Numbered from the stretch's first letter, positions 1 through 9,346 are shown. The stretch is 64,000 bases of DNA from Streptomyces sp. Tue 6430 (GCA_021568835.1 JAKGSH010000010.1:5704001-5768000); one strand, 5' to 3'. Notes: generated from the sequence alone by a model not told the origin. Numbers and translations are program-made.

Positions 1-586
1 ACCGGGCGGCGGCGTAGAGGTCGCCGATGCCGTGATCGGGGAGCAGTGAGTAACGGCTCCTGCCGGCGGCGAGCGTGACGGCGGCCCGGCCGCTCTCGAC
101 GGAGTAGTCCGCGTCGACGCCGTTGTGGTGGGACCACGTCCCGCCGCCGGGCGACATGCCCCAGCCGCCGGTGGGCGGCGTCCGGTCGAACGTGTCCTCG
201 ACCGCCTTCTTCTGCTCGGTGAACCAGCGCCGCGGCCCCCGTAGCGTCACCGTCCGCGCCCCCGTGGTCAGCGTCGCCAGCACGCCCGTGCCGTCCGAGA
301 CCTCCAGGCCGCCGGCGACGGCACGGGTGGTCAGCGCCCCGGCCGGGTGCGGGGCGTAGTGCCAGGGATCGCTCGGGTCGGTCAGCACCGGGACCCGGAA
401 GCCGGGCGCCTGCGCGACGGGTTCGGCCGGCGGTACCGGCAGCGCCGGAAGAGCCGCCGGAAGGGCCGCCGGGGCGGCGGCGTTCGCGGAGGGCGCCGCG
501 GCGAGCGGCAGGGCGCTGCCCGCCGCCGCTCCGGCGAGGGCGGTGAGGGCCGCCCTGCGGCTCAGCGGGAATTTCGGTGCGGACAT
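1..586 (-). CDS. Tat-exported protein of unknown function (C-terminus cut by window edge)
   Basis: The reading frame is open from the ATG at 586 to the window edge. The N-terminus carries a twin-arginine signal: a basic start, SRRAALTAL, then a small hydrophobic alanine-rich stretch ending near an ANA cleavage-like site at about residue 36. The mature part begins with an Ala/Pro linker, followed by a tryptophan- and glycine-rich beta-type sequence (RRWFTEQKKA, GGGTWSHHNG). Such proteins fold in the cytoplasm and leave by the Tat route. I do not recognise the family. The composition would suit a secreted carbohydrate-binding or hydrolytic protein, but that is a guess. The next gene downstream on its own strand lies outside the window. 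Confidence 0.7.
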   Translation of the reverse strand, partial: MSAPKFPLSRRAALTALAGAAAGSALPLAAAPSANAAAPAALPAALPALPVPPAEPVAQAPGFRVPVLTDPSDPWHYAPHPAGALTTRAVAGGLEVSDGTGVLATLTTGARTVTLRGPRRWFTEQKKAVEDTFDRTPPTGGWGMSPGGGTWSHHNGVDADYSVESGRAAVTLAAGRSRYSLLPDHGIGDLYAAAR

Positions 587-858
587 GCGAGGTTCCCCAG
601 TAGGAAAAAAGCATGATCGGGCGATCGTGCGAGGAAGGACCCTACCCAGCTCCGCGGCCCGGACGCGATCGGTCCGTGCCACCGGATGTCCGTCGTACTC
701 CGGCCCCAGGCGGACTTCAGGAAGAAGAAGTCTGTGTCAGGCTTGGTCACTGTGCTCGCTTCACGCCCGAGGCGAAGGAAGGGCCGCACCGCCATGGACG
801 GACCGCTGCGAGACAGGAAGACGAGAATGCCGGTCGAAGAGCCGCGGAGCCTTGGAAA

Positions 859-1772
859 ATGCTGAGAGAGGTCACCGCGACCCGCTACGTCGAACCCCTC
901 CACTCCGGCGGCTCCGTCCCCGGCGTCGTCGAGGCCGACGACCTGGGCACGTACGTCGTGAAGTTCACCGGCTCCGCGCAGGGCCGCAAGGCGCTGGTCG
1001 CCGAGGTGGTCGTGGGCGAGCTGGCGCGGGCGCTCGGACTGCGCTTCCCCGAACTGGTCCTGGTCCACTTCGACCCGGCGATCGCCGACGGCGAACCCCA
1101 CCAGGAGGTGCGCGACCTGCACGCCGCGAGCCACGGCGTCAACCTCGGCATGGACCACCTGCCGGGCGCGCGGGACTTCACCCCCGACGTCGCCGAGGTG
1201 TTCCCCGTAAACCCCTGGAGGCCGGCCGGATCGTCTGGCTCGACGCCCTCACGGTCAACGTCGACCGGACCGTGCACAGCTCCAACCTGATGGTGTGGCC
1301 CACGCTCGGCACCGTGCCGCCGCGCCTGTGGCTGATCGACCACGGGGCCGCCCTCGTCTTCCACCACCGCTGGGACGGCTCCGACCCGGCGAAGAGGTAC
1401 GACTTCCGCCACCACGCCCTCGGCCGCTACGCGCCCGACGTCCGGGCCGCCGACGCCGAACTGGCGCCCAGGGTCACCGAGGAACTCCTGCGACGGATCG
1501 TGGCCGAGGTCCCGGACACCTGGCTCCTGGACGAGCCCGCCTTCGCCACCGCCGACGAGGCCAGGGCGGCGTACGTGGACCACCTCCACGCGCGCGCACG
1601 GGCCTCCGCGGCCTGGCTGCCCACGGACTTCCCCACCGGGGACGAACTCGCCGCCGAGGAGGCCCGGCGGGCGGCGAGGACGCGGCAGGGGCGGCCGGAC
1701 TGGCTCAAGCGGGTCCCCGACCTGCACGGCAAGCCGGCCGCGGAACAGGACTGGTCGGTGCACCTCGGCTGA
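859..1772 (+). CDS. HipA-like kinase family protein, interrupted by one frameshift
   Basis: Two adjacent frames together give one protein of about 304 residues. It begins MLREVTATRYVEPL at the ATG at 859 and ends at the TGA at 1772. The first half (VVKFTGSAQGRKALVAEVV) and the second half (WLIDHGAALVFHHRW, with the Asp expected to bind metal) match the compact HipA-like kinase family common in actinomycetes. Its members are probable protein or small-molecule kinases of unknown substrate. The frame changes at the CCCC run at 1212-1215. Adding one C restores a continuous reading. I read this as a probable sequencing deletion, not decay, because both halves look intact. Confidence 0.72.
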
Positions 1773-1793
1773 CGGACACACGGCCCGAAGAGG

Positions 1794-2107
1794 GTGACCC
1801 GCGGCGGGTCGAGATCGAGTACTGCACCCAGTGCCGCCGGCTGCCCCGCGCGGCCTGGCCGGCGCAGGAGCCGCTCACCACCTTCGAGGCGGAGCTGACC
1901 GAGCCGGCCCTCAGGCCGGGCACGGGCGGGGTCTTCGTCGTCCGGGTCGGCGACGAGGTCGTCCGGGACCGCCGCGCGCAGGGTTTCCAGGAGCCCACCG
2001 CGGTCAAGCGGCTCGTCCGCGACCGGGTGGCCCCGGGAAGGTCCCTGGGCCACTCGGACGGACCGGACGGACCGGACAGGCCGGGCGGACCGGACAGGCC
2101 GGAATGA
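1794..2107 (+). CDS. SelT/SelW/SelH-family (Rdx) redox protein, start unresolved
   Basis: A reading frame from about 1808 encodes VEIEYCTQCRRLPRAAW followed by a thioredoxin-like sequence. This is the Rdx selenoprotein-T/W family, here with a plain CxxC (CTQC) and no selenocysteine. Family members are small thiol-redox proteins of about 100 residues. No ATG, GTG or TTG lies in that frame close upstream. A GTG at 1794 would work if one G were missing from the GGG run at 1806-1808, giving VTRGGVEIEYC. I therefore place the start there, with doubt. The C-terminal tail is low-complexity Asp-Gly-Pro-Arg repeats. It follows the HipA-like gene by 21 bases. Confidence 0.6.
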
Positions 2108-2119
2108 GCCTCCGGAGCG

Positions 2120-3751
2120 TCAGCCCTCCAGCTGCTCGTAGGCCGGCAGGGTGAGGAAGTCGGCGTAGTCCTCGTCGAGGGCGACCGTCAGCAGCAGGTC
2201 GTGGGCCTGCTGCCAGTGGCCGGCCGCGAAGGCCTCCTCGCCGGTCTCGGCGCGGATCGCGGCCAGTTCGGCGGCGGCCACCTCGCGGGTCAGCTCCGGC
2301 GTCACCCGTACCGTGGTGCCGTCGCGCTCGACCTCGACACCCGCGTTGATCCACTGCCAGATCTGCGAACGGGAGATCTCGGCCGTCGCCGCGTCCTCCA
2401 TCAGGTGGAAGATGGCGACCGCGCCCACCCCGCGCAGCCACGCCTCGATGTAACGGATGCCGACCTGCACGGCGTTGACGAGACCGGCGTACGTCGGGCG
2501 CGCCTCCAGCGAGTCGACGGCGATCAGGTCGGCCGCCTTCACGTCGACGTCCTCGCGCAGCCGGTCCTTCTGGTGGGGCCGCTCGCCGAGCACCCGGTCG
2601 AAGGACGCCATGGCGATCGGCACCAGATCGGGGTGGGCGACCCACGAACCGTCGAAACCGTCGTCCGCCTCCCGGTCCTTGTCGGCGCGGACCTTCTCGA
2701 AGGCGACCCTGTTGACCTCGGGGTCCCGGCGCGAGGGGATGAAGGCCGCCATCCCGCCGATGGCGTGGGCCCCGCGCTTGTGGCAGGTGCGCACGAGGAG
2801 TTCGGTGTAGGCCCGCATGAACGGGGCGGTCATCGTGACGGCGTTGCGGTCCGGCAGCACGAACCGGGCGCCGCCGTCCCGGAAGTTCTTCACGAGGGAG
2901 AACAGGTAGTCCCAGCGGCCCGCGTTCAACCCCGAGGCGTGGTCGCGGAGTTCGTAGAGGATCTCCTCCATCTCGTACGCGGCGGTGATCGTCTCGATGA
3001 GGACGGTCGCGCGCACGGTGCCTTGCGGGATGCCGAGGTGGTCCTGCGCGAACACGAACACGTCGTTCCACAGGCGGGCCTCGAGGTGCGACTCGGTCTT
3101 CGGGAGGTAGAAGTACGGTCCCCTGCCGAGGTCGAGCAGCCGCCGGGCGTTGTGGAAGAAGTACAGGCCGAAGTCGACGAGGGCGCCGGGGACCGCCCGG
3201 CCGTCGACCCGGAGGTGCCGCTCGTCGAGGTGCCAGCCGCGCGGCCGCATGACGACGGTCGCCAGCTCCGCGTCGGGGCGCAGGGCGTACGACTTGCCGG
3301 ACACCGGGTCCGTGAAGTCGATGTTCCCGCGGTACGCGTCGATCAGGTTGAGCTGGCCGCCGACGACGTTCTCCCAGGTGGGCGCGGAGGCGTCCTCGAA
3401 GTCCGCGAGCCAGACCCGCGCGCCCGAGTTGAGGGCGTTGACGGTCATCCTGCGGTCGGTGGGGCCGGTGATCTCGACGCGGCGGTCCTCCAGCGCGGCG
3501 GGCGCGGGGGCCACTTTCCAGGAGCCGTCGGCGCGGATCGCGGCGGTCTCCGGGAGGAAGTCGAGCGTGCAGGTGCGGGCGATCTCGGCGCGGCGCTCCG
3601 CACGGCGGGCGAGGAGTTCGTCGCGGCGCGGCGTGAACCGGCGGTGCAGCTCGGCCACGAAGGACAGGGCCGCGTCGGTGAGGACCTCCTCCTGCCGGGG
3701 CAGGGGTCCGGCGTCGACGACGGCCGCCGGGGACGGCACGGGTGCGGACAT
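2120..3751 (-). CDS. aceB: malate synthase A
   Basis: The protein is 543 residues, the normal size for isoform A. It condenses glyoxylate with acetyl-CoA to malate in the glyoxylate bypass. Glyoxylate also arises from allantoin breakdown, so the link to the nearby allantoinase and allantoicase genes makes sense. Diagnostic stretches are VVMRPRGWHLDERH (active-site Arg), LIETITAAYEMEEI and RWDYLFSLVKN (metal-binding Glu and Asp), and the conserved HLMEDAATAEISRSQIWQW near the C-terminus. The start is ATG at 3751, preceded by a GGAAG ribosome site. A near-consensus promoter with a palindrome at the expected transcription start lies about 100 bases upstream. Confidence 0.96.
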   Translation of the reverse strand: MSAPVPSPAAVVDAGPLPRQEEVLTDAALSFVAELHRRFTPRRDELLARRAERRAEIARTCTLDFLPETAAIRADGSWKVAPAPAALEDRRVEITGPTDRRMTVNALNSGARVWLADFEDASAPTWENVVGGQLNLIDAYRGNIDFTDPVSGKSYALRPDAELATVVMRPRGWHLDERHLRVDGRAVPGALVDFGLYFFHNARRLLDLGRGPYFYLPKTESHLEARLWNDVFVFAQDHLGIPQGTVRATVLIETITAAYEMEEILYELRDHASGLNAGRWDYLFSLVKNFRDGGARFVLPDRNAVTMTAPFMRAYTELLVRTCHKRGAHAIGGMAAFIPSRRDPEVNRVAFEKVRADKDREADDGFDGSWVAHPDLVPIAMASFDRVLGERPHQKDRLREDVDVKAADLIAVDSLEARPTYAGLVNAVQVGIRYIEAWLRGVGAVAIFHLMEDAATAEISRSQIWQWINAGVEVERDGTTVRVTPELTREVAAAELAAIRAETGEEAFAAGHWQQAHDLLLTVALDEDYADFLTLPAYEQLEG

Positions 3752-3836
3752 GGGCGGTCACTTCCTTCAGCGAGCCTGGCACCGGGTGCCAGGGGGCCCG
3801 GGTACGGCGGGGAGCGCTCGGGGAATGATCGAACGC

Positions 3837-3849
3837 CTCCGCTTCGCGG
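3837..3849. promoter_or_regulatory. candidate operator just downstream of the aceB promoter
   Basis: A perfect inverted repeat TCCGC-TTC-GCGGA directly abuts the aceB -10 box, so it would cover the transcription start. That is a classic position for a repressor such as the IclR-family regulator encoded at 5341-6141. Assignment to that regulator is inference. Confidence 0.4.
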
Positions 3850-3878
3850 ATATTAATTTTCTCATCGTGGAAGTTCAA
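3850..3878 (-). promoter_or_regulatory. sigma70-type promoter for aceB
   Basis: Read on the minus strand, TTGAAC (3878-3873) is followed by exactly 17 bases and TAATAT (3855-3850), an unusually AT-rich and near-consensus -10 for this genome. Transcription would start near 3843 and leave a leader of about 90 bases before the malate synthase ATG. Confidence 0.65.
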
Positions 3879-3989
3879 TGGTTCGTCGATGTCGGGACTC
3901 TTCAGGGCGAGGAGGGGCGGTGCCCCGCGCCGCTCTCCCTGCCGAACACCGACCCGTGCGCTACTCCCTGTCCCCCGCGCGCCGCCCGT

Positions 3990-4588
3990 TCACTCGAGGT
4001 GGACCAGGTCGTCGACGGTGTCGATGTCGTAGGGCCGTGCCACGTCCCCGCACTCCACCAGCCGGATCTCCTCCTCGTGGGCCGTCAGGTAGGCGCGTGC
4101 CCCCCGGTCGCCGGTCGCGGTCGCCGCGACGCCGGCCCAGTGGGCGGCGCCCAGCAGCACGGGATGCCCCCGCCTCCCGTCGTAGGCGGCGGACACCAGC
4201 GACGTCTCGTCCTCGTAGGAGGCGAGCACCCGCGCCGACGCCCGCTCCCCGATGCCCGGCTGGTCGACCAGGCAGACCAGCGCGGCCCGCGCCCCCGTCC
4301 CGGCCAGCGAGTCCAGGCCCGCCCGCAGCGAACCGCCCATGCCCCGCTCCCAGTCCGGATTCACCACCACCACGCACCCGCCGAGCCGCGCCCGCTCCCG
4401 TACGGCGTCGGCGGCGGCCCCCAGGACCACGTGCACGCGCGTGCACCCGGCCGCGCGCAGCGACTCCACCGCGTGTTCGACGAGCGGGCGCCCTCGGTGC
4501 GTCAACAGCGCCTTCGGGCGTCCGCCGAGGCGCCGCCCCCGCCCGCGGCGAGGATCACTCCGGCGACCTGGGCTTCCGTGTGCGTCAT
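3990..4588 (-). CDS. MobA-like nucleotidyltransferase (MocA type), one frameshift near the N-terminus
   Basis: From the ATG at 4588 the frame reads MTHTEAQVAGVILAAGGG. After one missing base (near 4537-4545, in the GC-rich GGCGGGGGCGG segment) it continues RLGGRPKALLTHRGRPLVEH and on to the TGA at 3990. The reconstructed LAAGxGxRxGxPK signature, followed by LVCLVDQPG and GHPVLLG, defines the MobA-like NTP-transferase fold. Proteins of this type next to purine-catabolism genes usually make molybdenum cytosine dinucleotide for xanthine dehydrogenase (MocA). That role is inferred, since no xanthine dehydrogenase gene is in the window. About 199 residues, normal for the family. Confidence 0.75.
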
Positions 4589-4781
4589 GGGTCCTGTCAT
4601 ACCCGACGGGGCGACGGTCGCGCGGTGTCGCAGGGCTGAATTTCGGCCCCCGGTGTGGCGGAGCGGGCGCCGTGTGGCGTTTACTGGCCCGCGTCCTCGG
4701 CGCGCCTGACCACCGTCACGAGGACGCTATGTACGGACGCGCGGACGCATGAACGCATGGACGCGTGCGCAGGGGGGAGCC

Positions 4782-5096
4782 GTGGTGCGGAGCTTGGGGC
4801 AGAGGTCGGTGGCCGACAGCGACGAGGATCCGAGGGTGACGGAACTGCGGGCCGCGGTGTCCCGGCTGCGCCGCGAACTCGCCGCGCACCCGGCCGAGTT
4901 CCCGGACCGGGGCATCGCCGAGGAGGAACTCGCCGCACTCGCCGCGATGGCGGCCCACGGCATCCCGGAGATCCCGCGGCTGCGCCGCTCCCTGCTGCTG
5001 ATCGCGGGCGCGATCGGCTCGGTGAGCGCGCTGACGCGAGGGTTGTCGGACGTGCGGGGCGCGGTGGAGCTGTTCGGGGAGTCGCGGCGGAGGTGA
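4782..5096 (+). CDS. DUF5955 family protein
   Basis: A small protein of about 104 residues. The N-terminal half is charged and probably helical (DPRVTELRAAVSRLRRELAA), followed by a short hydrophobic helix (LLLIAGAIGSVSAL). I recognise it as the actinobacterial DUF5955 type; the function is unknown. I chose the GTG at 4782 because AGGGGGGAG at 4771-4779 lies just upstream. An ATG at 4749 in the same frame is possible. It lies between the nucleotidyltransferase and the IclR gene, transcribed away from both. Confidence 0.65.
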   Translation: MVRSLGQRSVADSDEDPRVTELRAAVSRLRRELAAHPAEFPDRGIAEEELAALAAMAAHGIPEIPRLRRSLLLIAGAIGSVSALTRGLSDVRGAVELFGESRRR

Positions 5097-5099
5097 GGA

Positions 5100-5340
5100 C
5101 CCGCCGGCCGGTGCGGGCGGTGACCGGACCTCGGGCCGCTCCGAGGGGGCCGGACCTCGGGCCGCCGCGGGCGGTGACCGGACCTCGGGATGCTCCGTCC
5201 GGGCAGGACCCCGGGCCGGCGTGCCGTCCGGAGCGGACCGCCGGCCCGACGTGCCACCTGGGGCGGCCGGCCGTCGTGGCGCCCGGGACTCCAGGCCGTC
5301 GTGGCGCCCGGGACTCCAGGCCGGGGTGGCGGCCGGGGCC
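5100..5340. repeat. GC-rich spacer with direct repeats
   Basis: This gap between convergent genes contains a perfect tandem duplication of a 25-bp unit (5272-5296 and 5297-5321). It also has two copies of a 23-bp segment containing GTGACCGGACCTCGGG, near 5112 and 5167. The repeats are probably slippage products. I see no gene here. Confidence 0.6.
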
Positions 5341-6141
5341 TCAGGCCGGAGTTCCGCCCGGCTTCGACAGTGCCTCGGACAGTTCCCGGGCCACCTGCTG
5401 GAGCACCGGCACGATCTTCCCGGTGGCGGACTCGGTGACGCGGCCCGCCGGGCCGGAGATCGAGATGGCCGCCGCGGTGGGGGAGTCGGGCACCGGGACC
5501 GCGAGGCAGCGCACACCGATCTCCTGCTCGTTGTCGTCCACCGCGTAACCGGTGCCGCGGACCTCCTCCAGGGCCGCCAGGAAGCCCTCCGGAGTGGTGA
5601 TCGTCCGGTCCGTCGCGGCCGGCATGCCGGTACGGGCGAGCAGTGCGCGCACCTCGGCGTCCGGGAAGCCCGCGAGCAGGGCCTTTCCCACGCCCGTGGA
5701 GTGCGGCAGGACGCGCCGGCCGACCTCGGTGAACATCCGCATCGAGTGCTTCGACGGCACCTGCGCCACGTACACGATCTCGTCGCCGTCCAGCAGAGCC
5801 ATGTTGGCCGTCTCCCCGGTCTCCTCGACCAGGCGGGCCAGGTGGGGGCGGGCCCAGGTGCCGAGCAGCCGGGCGGAGGACTCGCCGAGACGGATCAGCC
5901 GCGGGCCGAGCGCGTAGCGGCGGTTCGGCTGCTGGCGTACGTATCCGCAGGCGACCAGGGTGCGCATCAGCCGGTGGATCGTCGGCAGCGGGAGCCCGCT
6001 GCTCGCGGACAGTTCACTGAGGCCGACCTCCCCGCCCGCGTCCGCCATCCGCTCCAGCAGGTCGAAGGCGCGCTCGAGGGACTGGACCCCGACGCTCCTT
6101 GACTTGGCGGAGTCGGTGGTGCTGGCGCTGGACGTCGGCAC
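5341..6141 (-). CDS. IclR-family transcriptional regulator, AllR-like
   Basis: The protein is about 266 residues: an N-terminal winged helix (VQSLERAFDLLERMAD to TIHRLMRTL, residues 15-65) and a C-terminal IclR effector domain (HSTGVGKALLAGF, ISISGPAGRV). The GTG at 6141 is chosen because the family's conserved region begins shortly after it. An upstream reading frame is open but lacks family similarity. It lies divergently from allantoinase and near malate synthase. In S. coelicolor an IclR protein in this position (AllR) represses allantoin genes and responds to glyoxylate or allantoate-type ligands. I infer the same role. Two inverted repeats upstream are candidate operators. Confidence 0.85.
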   Translation of the reverse strand: MPTSSASTTDSAKSRSVGVQSLERAFDLLERMADAGGEVGLSELSASSGLPLPTIHRLMRTLVACGYVRQQPNRRYALGPRLIRLGESSARLLGTWARPHLARLVEETGETANMALLDGDEIVYVAQVPSKHSMRMFTEVGRRVLPHSTGVGKALLAGFPDAEVRALLARTGMPAATDRTITTPEGFLAALEEVRGTGYAVDDNEQEIGVRCLAVPVPDSPTAAAISISGPAGRVTESATGKIVPVLQQVARELSEALSKPGGTPA

Positions 6142-6219
6142 GGCGCGTTCCTTTCGAAACCGGCGGGAAGGGCTGAAGCCTACCCGGCGGCCGGTCGACT
6201 CCTCGCTGGTGCGGGACGG

Positions 6220-6238
6220 TGTTCCGACCGTCGGAACA
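6220..6238. promoter_or_regulatory. 19-bp palindrome upstream of the IclR gene
   Basis: TGTTCCGAC-C-GTCGGAACA is a perfect inverted repeat 79 bases upstream of the regulator's start, in the divergent spacer. It is a candidate autoregulatory operator. The binding protein is inferred from position only. Confidence 0.5.
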
Positions 6239-6333
6239 TCGATTTCGTCCTGGGGAAGAAGCCGGAGCGGCGGCGGTGGCCGCGCGGGGAGGGGTGGGCC
6301 CTTGACGGCGTGACGGCCGGGAGTGAAGACTCC

Positions 6334-6357
6334 TTCAACAGAACGTTGAATTCTGTT
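6334..6357. promoter_or_regulatory. nested inverted repeats upstream of allantoinase
   Basis: TTCAAC-N5-GTTGAA (6334-6350) overlaps AACAGAA-N7-TTCTGTT (6337-6357), about 100 bases before the allantoinase start. The sequence is AT-rich against its surroundings. It is a plausible operator and promoter element for the allantoin operon. Confidence 0.5.
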
Positions 6358-6457
6358 ACGGGGAGGTTGCGCGGGAGTGCGCCCCGAGCGCGTCCCGGCC
6401 TCCTTCCGCCCCCGGAACTGAACGGCGGCAGAGCGCGGAGAAGGAGGAGGGGCCCGG

Positions 6458-7795
6458 GTGTCCGACACCGAACTGGTACTGCGCTCGACGCGCGTCATCA
6501 CCACGGAGGGGGCCCGCGCCGCCTCGGTCGCGGTGTCCGCCGGCACGATCACGGCCGTACTCCCGTACGACGCCGCCGTACCGTCCGGCGCCCGCCTGGA
6601 GGACCTCGGCGACGACGTCCTGCTGCCCGGCCTCGTCGACACGCACGTCCACGTCAACGACCCGGGCCGCACCGCGTGGGAGGGCTTCTGGACCGCCACG
6701 CGCGCGGCGGCGGCCGGCGGCATCACCACCCTCGTCGACATGCCCCTCAACTCCCTCCCGCCGACCACCACGGTCGAACACCTCCGCACCAAGCGGCAGG
6801 TGGCCGCGGACAAGGCGCACATCGACGTCGGCTTCTGGGGCGGTGCCCTGCCCGGCAACCTCGAGGACCTGCGCCCGCTGCACGACGCCGGGGTCTTCGG
6901 CTTCAAGGCCTTCCTCTCGCCGTCCGGCGTGGACGAGTTCCCCCCTCTCGACCAGGATCGGCTGGCCCGCTCGCTGGCCGAGATCGCCGGGTTCGACGGC
7001 CTGCTGATCGTGCACGCCGAGGACCCGCACCACCTCGATGCCGCCCTTCGGCGGGGCGGACCCCGGTACGCCGACTTCCTCGCCGGCCGTCCGCGCGCCG
7101 CCGAGGACGCCGCCGTCGCGAGCCTCGTCGCGCAGGCGGAACGCCTCCACGCGCGCGTGCACGTCCTGCACCTGTCCTCCGGTGACGCGCTGCCGCTGAT
7201 CGCCGCCGCGAAGGCCAGGGGCGTGCGCGTCACGGTCGAGACCTGCCCGCACTACCTCACCCTCACCGCCGAGGAAGTACCCGACGGCGCCAGCGAGTTC
7301 AAGTGCTGCCCGCCCATCCGCGAGGCCGCCAACCAGGACCTCCTGTGGCAGGCGCTGGCCGACGGCACCATCGACTGCGTGGTCACCGACCACTCCCCGT
7401 CCACCGCCGACCTCAAGACCGGCGACTTCGCCACCGCCTGGGGCGGCATCTCCGGCCTGCAGCTCAGCCTCGCCGCCGTCTGGACGGAGGCCCGGCGGCG
7501 CGGCCACGGCCTGGAGGACGTGGTCCGCTGGATGTCGACGCGCACGGCGGCACTGGTCGGCCTCGACCGCAAGGGCGCCATCGAGGCGGGCCGGGACGCC
7601 GACTTCGCGGTCCTCGCGCCCGACGAGACGTTCACCGTGGACCCGGCGGCCCTCCAGCACCGCAACCCCGTCACCGCCTACGCCGGCAGGACCCTGAACG
7701 GTGTCGTGAAGTCCACCTGGCTGCGCGGCGAACGCGTCTTCGCCGACGGCGGGTTCACCGAGCCGAAGGGCCGCCTCCTCACCCGCGGCCACTGA
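6458..7795 (+). CDS. allB: allantoinase
   Basis: A 445-residue cyclic amidohydrolase that opens the allantoin ring to allantoate. The metal-binding HxH is in LVDTHVHVND (about residues 59-68). The carboxylated-lysine motif is FGFKAFLSPSG. Further metal and substrate positions are in VETCPHYLTL and CVVTDHSPSTADLK. Length and motifs fit bacterial AllB and not the dihydropyrimidinase branch. The start is GTG at 6458, preceded by AGGAGG-like sequence at about 6441-6448. It is followed 79 bases later by allantoicase, so the two probably form one transcript that delivers ureidoglycolate and then glyoxylate and urea. Confidence 0.93.
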   Translation: MSDTELVLRSTRVITTEGARAASVAVSAGTITAVLPYDAAVPSGARLEDLGDDVLLPGLVDTHVHVNDPGRTAWEGFWTATRAAAAGGITTLVDMPLNSLPPTTTVEHLRTKRQVAADKAHIDVGFWGGALPGNLEDLRPLHDAGVFGFKAFLSPSGVDEFPPLDQDRLARSLAEIAGFDGLLIVHAEDPHHLDAALRRGGPRYADFLAGRPRAAEDAAVASLVAQAERLHARVHVLHLSSGDALPLIAAAKARGVRVTVETCPHYLTLTAEEVPDGASEFKCCPPIREAANQDLLWQALADGTIDCVVTDHSPSTADLKTGDFATAWGGISGLQLSLAAVWTEARRRGHGLEDVVRWMSTRTAALVGLDRKGAIEAGRDADFAVLAPDETFTVDPAALQHRNPVTAYAGRTLNGVVKSTWLRGERVFADGGFTEPKGRLLTRGH

Positions 7796-7874
7796 CGAAT
7801 CCCCCTCCCCACTCCCCTTCCTTCCCCGCACCCGCCCGCACGCGGCCGGCCCCCGAAAGGAACCCCTGATCACC

Positions 7875-8998
7875 GTGACGGCGATTCCCGGCTTCACCGG
7901 CGACGCGAACCCCTACGCCGGCGGCGACCCCTACGCGGACTACCGCACCGCCGACTTCCCCTTCGCCCGGTACGCCGACCTCGCCGACCGGCAGCTCGGC
8001 GCCGCCGTCGTCGCCGCCAACGACGAGTTCTTCGCCCAGCGGGAGAACCTGCTGCTGCCCGGACCCGCCGTGTTCGACCCCGAGCGCTTCGGGCACAAGG
8101 GCAAGATCATGGACGGCTGGGAGACCCGCCGGCGCCGCGGCAGCTCCGCCGAGCACCCGTGGCCGGATGCCGACGACCACGACTGGGCGCTGGTCCGGCT
8201 CGGCGCGCCCGGCGTGATCCGCGGGATCGTCGTCGACACGGCCCACTTCCGCGGCAACCACCCGCAGGCCGTGTCGGTCGAGGGTGCCTCGGTGCCGGGC
8301 TCGCCGTCGCCCGGCGAACTCCTCGGGAACGACGTGAAGTGGACGACGCTCGTCCCGCGCACCCCCGTCGGCGGCCACGCGGCGAACGGCTTCGCCGTGT
8401 CGGTCGAACGGCGCTTCACACACCTGCGGGTCAACCAGCACCCCGACGGGGGCATCGCCCGCCTCCGCGTGTACGGCGAGGTCGTCCCGGACCCCGAGTG
8501 GCTCGCCGCCCTCGGCACCTTCGACGTCGTCGCCCTCGAGAACGGCGGACGGGCCGAGGACGCCTCCGACCTCTTCTACTCACCGGCCGCCAACACCATC
8601 CGGCCGGGACGCTCGCGCAAGATGGACGACGGCTGGGAGACGCGGCGGCGCCGGGACCGGGGCAACGACTGGATCCGGTACCGGCTGGCGGCGCGGGCGG
8701 AGATCCGGGCACTGGAGATCGACACGGCGTATCTCAAGGGCAACAGCGCCGGCTGGGCGGCGGTGTCCGTACGAGACGGCGCAAACGGCGAGAACGGCGA
8801 CTGGCGGGAGGTCCTCCCGCGCACCCGCCTCCAGCCGGACACGAACCACCGCTTCGTGCTCCCCGCCCCGGTGGTGGGCACCCACGCGCGCGTGGACATC
8901 CACCCGGACGGGGCATCTCGCGCCTGCGCCTCATCGGCTCCCTGACGGAGGACGGCGTGGCGGCCCTGCGGACCAGGCACCAGGAACTGGGCGGCTGA
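7875..8998 (+). CDS. alc: allantoicase, frameshifted near the C-terminus
   Basis: Allantoicase cleaves allantoate to ureidoglycolate and urea. The protein has the two-fold repeat of this family: KIMDGWETRRRRGSSAEHPW in the first half and KMDDGWETRRRRDRGNDW in the second. Each is followed by a jelly-roll-like segment (DTAHFRGNHPQAVSVEG, DTAYLKGNSAGWAAVSV). The start is GTG at 7875 after GAAAGGAA. One G appears to be missing from the GGGG run at 8910-8913. Restoring it gives the expected ending HPDGGISRLRLIGSLTEDG and a stop at 8998. Without it the frame stops at 8945 in unrelated sequence. Confidence 0.9.
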
Positions 8999-9012
8999 GC
9001 GGACGGCCGTCC

Positions 9013-9048
9013 GGTCCGGATCCGGGGGCGACGCCCCCGATCCGGACC
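9013..9048 (+). terminator. hairpin terminator after allantoicase
   Basis: GGTCCGGAT at 9013-9021 pairs with ATCCGGACC at 9040-9048. The inner GGGGGCG/CGCCCCC pairs with one bulge. It starts 15 bases after the allantoicase stop. There is no T-run, as is usual in Streptomyces. Confidence 0.55.
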
Positions 9049-9086
9049 GAGAAGGGGCGGAGGGGACGAGCCCCCACCGGTCCCGC

Positions 9087-9170
9087 CGGCGGGATCCCAC
9101 CGGCCTTCCGACGGAATCCCACCGGCCTTCCGGCGGGATCCCACCGGCCTCCCGACGGAATCCCGCCGGG
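9087..9170. repeat. 22-bp tandem repeats, about 3.8 copies
   Basis: Four units begin at 9087, 9109, 9131 and 9153. They share the core ATCCCACCGGCCT and alternate between GGCGGGATCCC and GACGGAATCCC forms, so the true period may be 44 bp. They lie in the 350-base spacer between allantoicase and the ribonuclease gene. The rest of that spacer shows nothing else I can name. Confidence 0.75.
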
Positions 9171-9346
9171 GGCTCACCCCGCATGGCCGCCGCCCGGCGT
9201 ACCGGAGCCTCGACGGCCCGTACGGCGCCGCCGTGCCGCCCCGTGCGCCCGGCGCGGGTTAACTGCCGGAAAACTCATCCCGCCCGACGGGAAATTCTCG
9301 AAGTTGTCATTGACATGCCATGCTCTACGCGCGTCATCATGAAGCC

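Noticed and set aside
5100..5340. Possible CRISPR-like array
   Set aside because: The repeats are few, adjacent and without unique spacers of constant size. No cas genes are near.
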